A program made the translations under genes and the position numbers. From Capniomyces stellatus (taxonomy: Eukaryota > Kickxellomycota > Harpellomycetes > Harpellales > Legeriomycetaceae): a DNA stretch of 64,000 nucleotides. Positions 9,001-16,610 of the stretch are shown here, piece after piece; the first letter of the stretch is position 1; each line of letters begins with the position of its first letter. Location of the stretch: assembly GCA_001661515.1 (NCBI GenBank), contig LUVW01000020.1, positions 1-64,000 on the forward strand, given 5' to 3'. A model generated the notes under the pieces. The model ran no database searches, was not told where the DNA came from, and saw only the letters and a list, made by a program, of their open reading frames with translations.

Positions 9001-9987
9001 GTAGTTGACAGATTCTCTAAGATGGCACACTTCATCGCACTCCCGAAGCTACCCAATGCACCAGAAACAGCCGAAGCCTTCATAGAAAACATATTTCGAT
9101 TGCATGGAATGCCGAACGAAATCATATCAGATAGAGGTACTCAGTTCACATCAAAGTTCTGGCGTAGCCTATTCCAACAGTTGGGAGTGGACATCAAACT
9201 ATCAACGGCTTTCCATCCAGAAACAGACGGACAAACAGAAAGAGTGAACCAGATAGTGGAACAATACCTGCGCATGTACATCAACTACCAGCAAGACAAT
9301 TGGAAGTCATTATTGCCAATGGCGGAGTTCGCCTACAATAACGCAACCCAAGCTTCTACATGCCAATCTCCCTTCTACGCCGTTTACGGTTACCATCCCA
9401 GATTTGACCCACCACTATCACAAGAACAGGATATCCCAAGCGCAAAGGACAAAGCCACACAGCTAGAAACCATCCACAAACAGTTAATTTCCAATCTGGA
9501 AAAGGCCGCGAAAAATCAGAAAAGGTTCGCCGACAAGAAAAGAAAGGAACCACCTAAGCTGAAAACAGGAGATAAAGTTTGGCTCTCTAGCAAGAACATT
9601 AAATCAACCAGACCATCAAACAAACTAGACTGGAAAAAATTAGGTCCGTTCAAAATAACCAAAGCAATTAATGAGGTAACTTTTCAACTCGAACTCCCCG
9701 CTGAAATGAAAATTCATAATTCATTCCACATTTCCTTGTTAGAACCATTTATTGAAAATACCATTGAGGGAAGAAATCAAGAACAACCTCCCCCAGTACT
9801 AGTTAACAGTCAGGAAGAATGGGAAGTAAATCAGATATTGGACTCCAAGATAAAACGTAAGAAACGGTTTTACAAGGTCGACTGGAAAGGATTTGGACCC
9901 GAAGAACAAAGCTGGGAAAGCGCCGATAACCTTCTAAACTGCCAGGAACTAGTAAAAGAATTTCACAAAAAATATCCAAAAAAGTAA
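5965..9987 (+). CDS. Pol polyprotein of chromovirus C
   Basis: An open frame of 1340 codons; its nominal TTG start is not real because Pol should be made by -1 frameshifting from Gag. Domains in order: aspartic protease with D-S-G-A at residue 57; a Glu/Ser/Gln repeat linker (about 252-318); reverse transcriptase with catalytic Y-L-D-D at 569-572; RNase H (D718 in V-E-T-D-A-S-D); integrase with an HHCC zinc finger (H926, H933, C963, C966) and a catalytic triad D996, D1056, E1092 with the expected 35-residue D-E spacing; and a C-terminal chromodomain (about 1283-1337, with W-K-G-F). The chromodomain places it among chromoviruses and should steer insertion to marked chromatin. All key residues are intact and I see no internal stop, so this copy may be active. 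Confidence 0.95.
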   Translation: MSGKIGFKSRNPEVDGKLLLGFSYNNFTNTNNVFKKFLTPIKIIHKNIQHSVLALIDSGASANFICENYLRELNLPTEQLERPIIVETIDGKPLNNIRHKARRIKIAMENHEEYTDLYPIRTQHAKVILGLSWLKRHNPSIDWPSLTVDLNSDYCKEYCLTEQENLNAIIKCPESSDEDQEEHPTGPSFNPSITIRQLQPRASHMKIPGTTTPSPLNRGWNELLRKNYFSNRMKEHQDNKTNKTVTKQEPKPESEQESEQESEQEPEQESEQESEQEPEQEPEQESEQESKQESEQESEQESEQESEQESEQEAEQEAEYFSAEESQQETTKIVAPSITTSKTQSFTFFTTPTKTPTPRPSNTTNKQFSQDQQTEDTFKLPKAYIQFKEVFNKEKANKLPEHRKYDCPIELKEGHEPTFGPIYSVTEPERRELEKYIAENLANGFIRDSKSPAGAPVMFVKKKDGTLRLCVDYRKLNEGTIKNKYPLPRIDESLDKLRQAKIFTKLDLRSAYNLVRIREGDEWKTAFRCRLGHFEYQVMPFGLTNAPATFQHFINDVLREVLDRYAIAYLDDILIFSNNEEEHIGHVKSVLSKLLENKLYVKGEKCEFHVPKVRFLGQVVSDKGIEADQEKLSVVKDWKAPRNRKEIQTFLGFANYYRKFIPNFAGIATPLSSLLKKEIKFQWKEETNRAFEKLKQLLTSTTVLKFPEPDKPFIVETDASDFAIGAILSQEDEEGDLRPCGYFSRKLQPAETNYNIYDKELLAIVDSLKEWRHYLEGANHRVTIMSDHKNLEYFKKAKSLNRRHARWTIYLSRFDFTIKFRPGRNSGKPDALSRKSELKGEEETVSQIIPAKHFLNMISVPVNSIREALIQYKEQFPGEVNKELEEIRNKYPKSIPKYNEQSGIYFVDKRVWIPRELRLELVKSRHDSLATGHYGISKTIDMINREFWFPFMNKFVKDYIKSCDTCNRAKASRHKKFGLLKPLPVPEAPWKSVTLDFVTELPKSNNCTTLMVVVDRFSKMAHFIALPKLPNAPETAEAFIENIFRLHGMPNEIISDRGTQFTSKFWRSLFQQLGVDIKLSTAFHPETDGQTERVNQIVEQYLRMYINYQQDNWKSLLPMAEFAYNNATQASTCQSPFYAVYGYHPRFDPPLSQEQDIPSAKDKATQLETIHKQLISNLEKAAKNQKRFADKKRKEPPKLKTGDKVWLSSKNIKSTRPSNKLDWKKLGPFKITKAINEVTFQLELPAEMKIHNSFHISLLEPFIENTIEGRNQEQPPPVLVNSQEEWEVNQILDSKIKRKKRFYKVDWKGFGPEEQSWESADNLLNCQELVKEFHKKYPKK
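5983..5989 (+). promoter_or_regulatory. -1 ribosomal frameshift heptamer T TTA AAA
   Basis: TTTAAAA is present at 5983-5989 (and in the duplicate at 5752-5758). In the gag phase it reads T TTA AAA, a canonical X XXY YYZ slippery site. Slipping back one base gives AAA-AGC-CGA, which is exactly the pol frame (K-S-R-N-P-E-V-D). The gag stop follows within 20 bases. I did not identify a downstream stem or pseudoknot. Confidence 0.8.
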
Positions 9988-10199
9988 TATTCAGTTTCCT
10001 ATAGATTTCGTCTGTAGAGTGACCCCAGGGCAGAGATTTTTAGCGGGAGAAGGCTCCGGTAGATGTCACCTTATTCTGTCTACCATTGGCACCTTTTATT
10101 CTCTCCACGCAACACTCTTCCCTGGGGGATTATCAACATCCGACCTGGCATTTCTGCCAATCTTACATCGAGGTTTGAATAAATCACTTTCTGAAACAT

Positions 10200-10272
10200 C
10201 CAATCTGCGGGAATCGAACCCGGGTTCCAGCGCTAAAGAACCGAGGTACTAACCTTCAGACTAAACAAATCA
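10200..10272 (-). other. tRNA-like sequence in the 3' non-coding part of element C
   Basis: Exactly 73 bases on the minus strand can form an acceptor stem (TGATTTG with CAGATTG, all seven pairs if G-U is allowed). They carry a strong B box, GGGTTCGATTCCC. A D-arm-like GGTTAGTA is present, but the anticodon stem does not pair well and the T-stem has only four good pairs, so it is probably a degenerate tRNA copy or a tRNA-derived retroelement piece. An alternative reading is a plain palindrome (GAACCCGGGTTC). It lies between pol and the polypurine tract, antisense to the element. Confidence 0.45.
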
Positions 10273-10329
10273 TGCCCTGTGCAATTTACAAAACTTACAT
10301 AAAATACACTGAACTCAGCAAGAATCCTA

Positions 10330-10342
10330 GGGAGGAGGATAG
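10330..10342 (+). promoter_or_regulatory. Polypurine tract
   Basis: GGGAGGAGGATAG lies directly before the 3' LTR, the position of the plus-strand primer in LTR elements. Confidence 0.85.
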
Positions 10343-10493
10343 TGTAATAAATACAATTTCATTTATTAAATAGTTTTATTAAATATTAGTATTTAAATTA
10401 ATTTAGTATAAAAGACTTAATTTAGTTAGTTATTAGTTCATTAAGTCTTTTAATTTTTATAGTTCTTAAATAAATTAGATTTAAATCATTACA
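10343..10493 (+). repeat. 3' LTR of chromovirus C
   Basis: 151 bases, TGTAAT...ATTACA, four substitutions from the 5' LTR. An N follows immediately at 10494, so the flank is not trustworthy. Confidence 0.95.
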
Positions 10494-10494
10494 N

Positions 10495-10907
10495 TTTACG
10501 CTACTACATTAGCAAAAGACAAACCTAAAACAAAGAAATCGGGCTATTTATTTGTTGAACTTTAATGTCTTGTTGCGTAGATCCCTGGAGGAAAACGAAT
10601 TTACTCTGGAAAGAAAACTCGCTGCTTTCAAAAAAAATATCACCAGATAGTCCACAAACTTAATTCACAATCAGTTTACAAAAGTGCAAGACAAGAACAA
10701 AAAACCAAATAGCGCTATCAAACTTTTCAAGTGTGATGATTATCGACATAAGTGCTTTGGTTGAGTTTATTAAGCTTGTGGTCTGTTTGGTTTGAAAAAA
10801 ACAATTGTTATGAAATATAATAGACTAGTGAAAACCAATTCTACAAAGATATCGTCTAGAGTATGGATCCAACAGTATCCTTGGTCGTTAGACAGATATG
10901 ATGCTTA
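10495..10907. other. Intergenic, no gene seen
   Basis: AT-rich sequence after an assembly join. I see no gene, tRNA or repeat I can support. It probably holds the terminator side of the secreted-protein gene. Confidence 0.6.
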
Positions 10908-11468
10908 CTACTGAAAAATTTTGCTCACATCCATCCACATAGCCGATCTTATGTCATTAAAGTTATCTTCAGTAGGATCGTAAAGTTTAGGATTGTTGTT
11001 AACCAATGCTTTAAGAAAGCATTTCCCTTTGCAGTCTGAGTCTGTGCAAACAAGGGAATATCCTTTGTGCGGTTTTTTGTGATTAAAGTATACTGCGCTT
11101 GATGTAGGAATGTTAGTACATTTATTATCCTCTATTCTTTTACCAAATTTTTGAGAACCATAAGTTTCAAATCCATTGAATGTTTGCAGATAGATGTTTT
11201 GAAGAGGTTTAGGTAAAACACTTAGGGGACGATGATGGTGGTGACCACCGTGACCGTGACCGTGAACATGATTATTTACACCTCCATCACCTCCCCCATT
11301 ACCATCTTCACCACCACCATCACCATTGCCATCCTCGTTCTCGCCACCTTCATAACCACCATAGTTACTAAGCTTGTATCCATCAACTCCTTCAATACTG
11401 TGTTTGCTTACTGTGCTGGCCAGAGTTGCCGACAACACTGCTAGACATACGACTGTGAGTTTGTACAT
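10908..11468 (-). CDS. Secreted protein with a Gly/Asp/Asn and His-rich spacer
   Basis: I do not recognise the family. The 186-residue product starts with a clear signal peptide (M-Y-K-L-T-V-V-C-L-A-V-L-S, ending near residue 18), so it is probably exported. Residues about 38-80 are low complexity: Gly/Asp/Glu/Asn-rich, then HGHGHGGHHHH, a likely metal-binding run. The C-terminal 100 residues look folded, with four cysteines (one in N-K-C-T, then C-T-D-S-D-C-K-G-K-C) that could form disulfides. It has a single exon. It could be a small secreted effector or a wall-associated protein; no enzyme motif is visible. The start is chosen because it gives the signal peptide. Confidence 0.75.
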   Translation of the reverse strand: MYKLTVVCLAVLSATLASTVSKHSIEGVDGYKLSNYGGYEGGENEDGNGDGGGEDGNGGGDGGVNNHVHGHGHGGHHHHRPLSVLPKPLQNIYLQTFNGFETYGSQKFGKRIEDNKCTNIPTSSAVYFNHKKPHKGYSLVCTDSDCKGKCFLKALVNNNPKLYDPTEDNFNDIRSAMWMDVSKIFQ

Positions 11469-12391
11469 GTTTGCTTCTGTATTTGTTTTTAGTTGAACTG
11501 TTAAAAGTGGTTCTATGTTTAATCCATTCTAGATATCTAAAGATAATTATATTTCTTTAAAGAAGGGAGTGATACTTTACAATAAGTGAGAATGTGGCTG
11601 TTATTTATAGTTTTCAGCCTAAAAGTCAGAGCTATTAATAAAAGCAACTCCATACTCGGTTGTTCCAGAACATCACACTAGCCTTATAGCACTCCTACAA
11701 AATACTCACACCTAATATTTTAAAAGTAGAGTATTAACTGTTCGAATATGTTACTAGAAGCGAAACACATAAACTCACATTCTGATCTGCAAACTTATTA
11801 CGAATTAATGTAGCTATCGAATTTACTCAGCTCTAGATTTAATGTTACTGTTATTAACGACGTTCTTTGGCATGGATTAATTGATCTTAATTTGAGGCAG
11901 CATATATTAAATTCAAACATCGATCATATTTTTCAGTATGTAATATACCAGACAAAGCCAGGTTTATCATTCTTTACATGCATAAATTATTGTAGACGTA
12001 ATTTGTCCAGGAAAAAAAATATAATAATTAAAAGAATATTCCCAACTTAATTATAGAATGATCCCCAAATTCAACAGATCGAGTCACAATGTTTTGTTTG
12101 AATTGCGAATATCTTCAAACACGTTGATCCCATATTTACATAGCTTAATTACAACTAATAACAAGCCCGTATTCCTGGAGCAAGTCAATTGATATTCTAG
12201 TTTATTGAAATAGAACTCAACTAAACCGAGATGCATTAATATTCATAGTTTCTGTATGTATATCTACTCGATTGACCCATAATCCGATTAAAATAAAGTA
12301 AAAATAAAGTGAAAATAAAATAAAATTAAACTTGTACATGTAGTATTAATATACACAAATAGAAATATCAAGAAAGTGGATCCCAAATCTG
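11469..12391. other. Intergenic, AT-rich
   Basis: Upstream region of the secreted-protein gene and downstream region of the YJU2 copy. I see only AT-rich sequence and A-rich AATAAAAT-type runs (about 12290-12330). Confidence 0.6.
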
Positions 12392-13326
12392 TCACGAAGA
12401 ATCAGAACTATCACTGCCATAATCTCCCAATAACGCAAGCAAAGTTTCAGATCCATCTTGCATGGTTGGTTTAGAGTCTGTAGATTTGCCGTCGATGCAC
12501 TTCTCGCTTGTGCTGTCTTCCTTTGGAGTGCCTTTACTCGCTGGCTTCTTTACTATTACCCCAAGACTGTTTAGGGCTGACGGCTTTTTCAAACTGCTAT
12601 TCGGCTTAGCGCTCAACACTTTGTTTTTGATCAAGCTGTTCTTGGATAAAAATGGGTCATTATTAAGCTCCATTCGCTGTTTCTTAAATGCATCGTTGTC
12701 ATCGTCTGGTTGAAACCGCTTAACTCTTTCTCCATCTGCATTGCTGAATATAGACTTTGCCATTTTCTCGTCTTCCTCCGCCTGCTTCCGTGCCCAGTCA
12801 ACCCGGGTTTTCTCTTGATTTTGTGATATCTGCTCAAGTGCAGTTTCTACATTCACACGTTCCTGCGTCGCATTCCGTGTGCGAATTTCGTCCAAGGCAT
12901 CTAGTATCTCCATCTCCCGCTTACTCTCTTCAGTTCGATTCTCCAATGCTTTTATTGGGTTTTCTGCCTCCTCTTCCAGCCTCTCCTTTTCTTTCTGCTC
13001 GCTCAAATCCTGCTCTCCTCTCCAGGGCTCAAAGTTTCTAGAAGCACCATTCTCGCACACATAATCTAGATTTTCAGGATCTGTTTTAAATGTTATTTCC
13101 TCTGCACATTACGGACAACGGATGTAAAAACGAAAGATCTCCATTGAATGAAACTTTTCGTTCTTTACCGTCTCCTTTCTAGCATTAAGCTTGGTATGTG
13201 CTCCTATCCAATGTCCACAAGTGTTCATCACATTGAAAATGGCGCCATTAAACGGACCTTGTGTTGCCTCTCGCTACTTAGCTAAAGCTTTGGGATTTTT
13301 GTTGGATCGAAATCTGGCGGGAAATA
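12392..13326 (-). pseudogene. YJU2: YJU2/CWC16 splicing factor, copy 1 (disrupted)
   Basis: This copy holds the whole C-terminal part of a Yju2/CCDC94-type factor (open from 13060 to 12392), but its N-terminal exon is broken. Codon CAA in the R-C-P-Q-C zinc motif has become TAA (13109-13111), and a base is missing near 13225 in the first zinc motif, relative to copy 2. Yju2 joins the spliceosome to promote the first step of splicing. The C-terminal tail is Lys/Glu/Ser-rich with coiled-coil-like stretches and ends in an acidic Ser-Asp tail. Copies 1 and 2 differ at roughly 1% of bases. Either copy 1 is a decaying tandem duplicate, or the two are alternative haplotypes wrongly placed in series; the disruptions favour decay or poor sequence in copy 1. 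Confidence 0.75.
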
Positions 13327-15257
13327 CTAGGTAATATAAATCATTGAATTGATATTTCAGTTTTTAATTGCTTGATTTATTGAGAACCATTCTACCAATC
13401 CTAAAATCATGTAAAATTCAGTTCAAAACATCTTTTTGTTCACTTTATTCGACTTGCCTTATTCAAAACTTTTCTCTCGGCCATGTTGTCTGTTTATTCT
13501 CAAGTATCGATCTTGTGTGTATGTTTTTTTTAAAATAAAATAAAATAAAATGAATATCTATATCTATATCTATATCTATAACTAGATCAAATATATACAA
13601 AAGTAAAGGCGAAATGAACCAGAGTTGATTTAACCAAGTCAAGAAAATTAATAATTATATATAATGTACTTTCTAAATTGCATATTTTTTGGCTATTTCT
13701 TGAGCTTTGAACAAACGATTTAAAAACTGAATCATTATTCTCAATTAAATGTTGGCAAATTTTAGCAAATAAAACAGTCAATAAACAAAAAGAAGGTATT
13801 GCTCGCTGGAACTTGGTGATTTCTAATTTACATTGGCCAAATTGATAAATTCCAAAGGGATGACTTTTTTTACTTCAAAATACATGGAATCGAAGGTCTG
13901 TTGTTATCAATTTCCTTAACACGAAACNTTCGGCTTAGCGCTCAACACTTTGTTTTTGATCAAGCTGTTCTTGGATAAAAATGGGTCATTATTAAGCTCC
14001 ATTCGCTGTTTCTTAAATGCATCGTTGTCATCGTCTGGTTGAAACCGCTTAACTCTTTCTCCATCTGCATTGCTGAATATAGACTTTGCCATTTTCTCGT
14101 CTTCCTCCGCCTGCTTCCGTGCCCAGTCAACCCGGGTTTTCTCTTGATTTTGTGATATCTGCTCAAGTGCAGTTTCTACATTCACACGTTCCTGCGTCGC
14201 ATTCCGTGTGCGAATCTCGTCCAAGGCATCTAGTATCTCCATCTCCCGCTTACTCTCTTCAGTTCGATTCTCCAATGCTTTTATTGGGTTTTCTGCCTCC
14301 TCTTCCAGCCTCTCCTTTTCTTTCTGCTCGCTCAAATCCTGCTCTCCTCTCCAGGGCTCAAAGTTTCTAGAAGCACCATTCTCGCACACATAATCTAGAT
14401 TTTCAGGATCTGTTTTAAATGTTATTTCCTCTGCACATTGCGGACAACGGATGTAAAAACGAAAAATTTCCATTGAATGAAACTTTTCGTTCTTTACCGT
14501 CTCCTTCCTAGCATTAAATTTGGTATGTGCTCCTATCCAATGCCCACAAGTGTTGCATCGCATTGAAAATGGCGCCATTAAACGGACCTTGTATTGCCTC
14601 TCGCTACCTAGCTTAAGCTTTGGGATTTTTGTTGGATCGAAATCTGGCGGGAAATACTAGGTAGTATAAATCATTGAATTGATATTTCAGTTTTTAATTG
14701 CTTGATTTATTGAGAACCATTCTACCAATCCTAAAATCATGTAAAATTCAGTTCAAAACAACTTTTTGTTCACTTTATTCGACTTGCCTTATTCAAAACT
14801 TTTCTCTCGGCCATGTTGTCTGTTTATTCTCAAGTATCGATCTTGTGTGTATGTTTTTTTTAAAATAAAATAAAATAAAATGAATATCTATATCTATATC
14901 TATATCTATAACTAGATCAAATATATACAAAAGTAAAGGCGAAATGAACCAGAGTTGATTTAACCAAGTCAAGAAAATTAATAATTATATATAATGTACT
15001 TTCTAAATTGCATATTTTTTGGCTATTTCTTGAGCTTTGAACAAACGATTTAAAAACTGAATCATTATTCTCAATTAAATGTTGGCAAATTTTAGCAAAT
15101 AAAACAGTCGATAAACAAAAAGAAGGTATTGCTCGCTGGAACTTGGTGATTTCTAATTTACATTGGCCAAATTGATAAATTCCAAAGGGATGACTTTTTT
15201 TACTTCAAAATACATGGAATCGAAGGTCTGTTGTTATCAATTTCCTTAACACGAAAC
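12600..15257. repeat. 1.33-kb direct duplication around an N
   Basis: 12600-13927 and 13929-15257 are copies of the same segment: the YJU2 5' two-thirds plus its upstream flank, including a TATATC microsatellite. They differ at about 15 positions and one indel. The N at 13928 lies exactly between the end of one copy and the start of the other, the pattern of unmerged overlapping contigs or haplotigs. Confidence 0.9.
13929..14656 (-). CDS. YJU2: YJU2/CWC16 splicing factor, copy 2 (intact N-terminal exon, cut at N)
   Basis: The exon starts after a TAG acceptor at 14656 with Y-F-P-P-D-F-D-P and K-I-P-K-L-K-L-G, the conserved opening of Yju2/Cwc16 proteins. It continues through M-A-P-F-S-M-R-C-N-T-C-G and F-Y-I-R-C-P-Q-C, whose cysteines form the family's zinc site, and T-D-P-E-N-L-D-Y-V. 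A charged helical region follows. The frame is open to the N at 13928, where the C-terminal tail (seen in copy 1) is missing. The first exon is not resolved: an ATG followed by V-L-N-K codons at 14706-14720 matches the family N-terminus, but no GT donor follows. An alternative is ATG alone at 14718-14720 followed by a GTTCTC donor. Confidence 0.85.
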
Positions 15258-15482
15258 ACGTATTTACTCCCCTCCCCCTTTCCCGTCCATGCTCGGCCAT
15301 TTTTACATCTTTAGCTCTATATCAATATTAAAAATACCAGTGTTCCTGGTAAAACAACTGCTGCAAACTTGGTTTTGAATATATTTGTACAGTTGTTACG
15401 GCTTACCATAGCCATCCAATGACCTGATTAAAGGCGGACAGAGCAGATATAAAGATCTAGCGAAAATGTATAAAAACAAAAA
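14657..15482. other. Upstream flank of YJU2 copy 2
   Basis: AT-rich, with the TATATC microsatellite (about 14884-14910). Apart from the unresolved first exon near 14720, I see no coding sequence. Confidence 0.6.
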
Positions 15483-15564
15483 TGATGAAAGTGGGGTTCG
15501 AACCCACGCCTCTTTCGAGACCACGACCTGAACGTGGCGCCTTAGACCACTCGGCCATTTCACC
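15483..15564 (-). tRNA. tRNA-Leu (CAG)
   Basis: An 82-base cloverleaf with a long variable arm, as in Leu and Ser tRNAs. The acceptor pairs GGTGAAA with TTTCATC (one G-U). The A-box region is GGCCGAGTGGTCTAAGG and the T arm GTGGGTTCGAACCCCAC. The anticodon stem CCACG/CGTGG encloses TTCAGGT, giving anticodon CAG, which reads CUG as leucine. A CAG anticodon could belong to a Ser tRNA in the yeast CUG-Ser clade; I see no sign of that, and the discriminator A supports Leu. No intron. Confidence 0.95.
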
Positions 15565-15746
15565 TGTTGAAAGCGAGCTTTTTTGAAATATCATGAGCTG
15601 TGTTTTGTGCAGCTTAGTTTAACAAATAAACAAACTAATAAATATTAGGCAAACCGCAAATATTTTTATAACCCCTGCTTTTTCTCAAAACATCATTGCT
15701 TAGTTTAATTATTCTCTGTTTAACGAGATTCAAGTAACAGTAGACA

Positions 15747-16333
15747 ATGAATTCAAATCAGTTAGCTTTTTTCAGATGCAAAGGGTTTGCAGTTGCCGGG
15801 GCCAGCTTGGACAAGAGTAAATTCGGAAACATTATATTGATGTGGTATAAGAACCGCAACTTTCCAGTAGTCCCAATCAATCCTGTAAGTAGTAGAGTTG
15901 AGCAATTGCTATAGTTGGCTAGTCAAACTGCCATGAGCAAGGTCGAGGAATAAAAATAATTGAAACATAAAATAAAAAGCACATGTGTAACGCTGTGTAA
16001 AGTTTGTCTAATTTGCTATCCATTTGACGAACTTAGAAAGCAGAGTATATAGAGGAGATTAAATGTGTAGATTCCGTTTTTAAATTGAAGCCGCAGTTTG
16101 CTGCCATGGGCTTAAAGTTAGATGAGGGTGACATAGGGTTATCAGTTGTGACACCACCAAAAGTAACCGAGGGCGTTTTAAGACAGGCGGCTGAGGCAGG
16201 AATAAAGAGCGTTTGGCTCCAGCCAGGTAGCGAGCCTGATAACTGGGCCAGATTATCAGAGGAGCTAGGGTTGTCCACAGTTGGTGGAGGGCCTTGTGTT
16301 TTGGTTTTGGGCGATGGACTAAGCAAAATGTAA
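15747..16333 (+). CDS. CoA-binding-domain protein (Rossmann fold)
   Basis: Two exons, 15747-15884 and 16037-16333, joined across a 152-base GTAAGT...TTAG intron with the frame kept; product 144 residues. It opens with F-A-V-A-G-A-S, a nucleotide/CoA-binding loop, then V-P-I-N-P-K-A and L-S-V-V-T-P-P, and later I-K-S-V-W-L-Q-P-G-S. Together these are the signature of the small CoA_binding_2 family (YccU-like), related to the CoA-binding part of succinyl-CoA ligase. The substrate and role are unknown for most members. Length matches the family. The gene sits between tRNA-Leu and a convergent TPA1-like gene. Confidence 0.88.
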
Positions 16334-16610
16334 CCTTGGCTTTATTTATCACAACGCCGGTTAGTCGACCCTGTAAGGTGTTGCAGTCTCAAGAAGGATA
16401 TATGCCATTAGTTGAATGTGTTATTAAACACACCTTTAGCTCTTTCAACATAAACGACAAAAAAGTTACTATAAGAGTAGAGCGATGATATGTTGATAGA
16501 ACAATGTTGTTTTTATATTATAATTAAAACTAATCCGCTACCGTTTTTGAAATAAAGATAAACCCCAAAAAAATGATCTGGTTAAGCGTGAATGTTTAGC
16601 CAGGAAAGAA

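Larger units (their letters stand above)
4657..10493 (+). mobile_element. Ty3/Gypsy chromovirus (element C), nearly complete
   Basis: The order is 5' LTR (4657-4807), self-primer site, repeated leader, gag, -1 frameshift signal, pol, a 3' non-coding segment with a tRNA-like sequence, polypurine tract and 3' LTR (10343-10493). The LTRs are both 151 bases, end in TGTAAT...ATTACA and differ at 4 positions, so insertion was fairly recent. Both main frames are open. The copy carries a 230-base duplication around an N (5558-6018) that I read as an assembly artefact. Target-site duplication cannot be checked, because the assembly breaks at N 10494 exactly at the end of the 3' LTR. Confidence 0.93.

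Noticed and set aside
10019..10252. 77-codon open frame after pol as an extra retrotransposon protein (env-like)
   Set aside because: Low complexity, overlaps the tRNA-like sequence and has no membrane or known domain.
13554..13585. Short regular repeats as a CRISPR-like array
   Set aside because: Simple TATATC microsatellite with no spacers; the context is eukaryotic.
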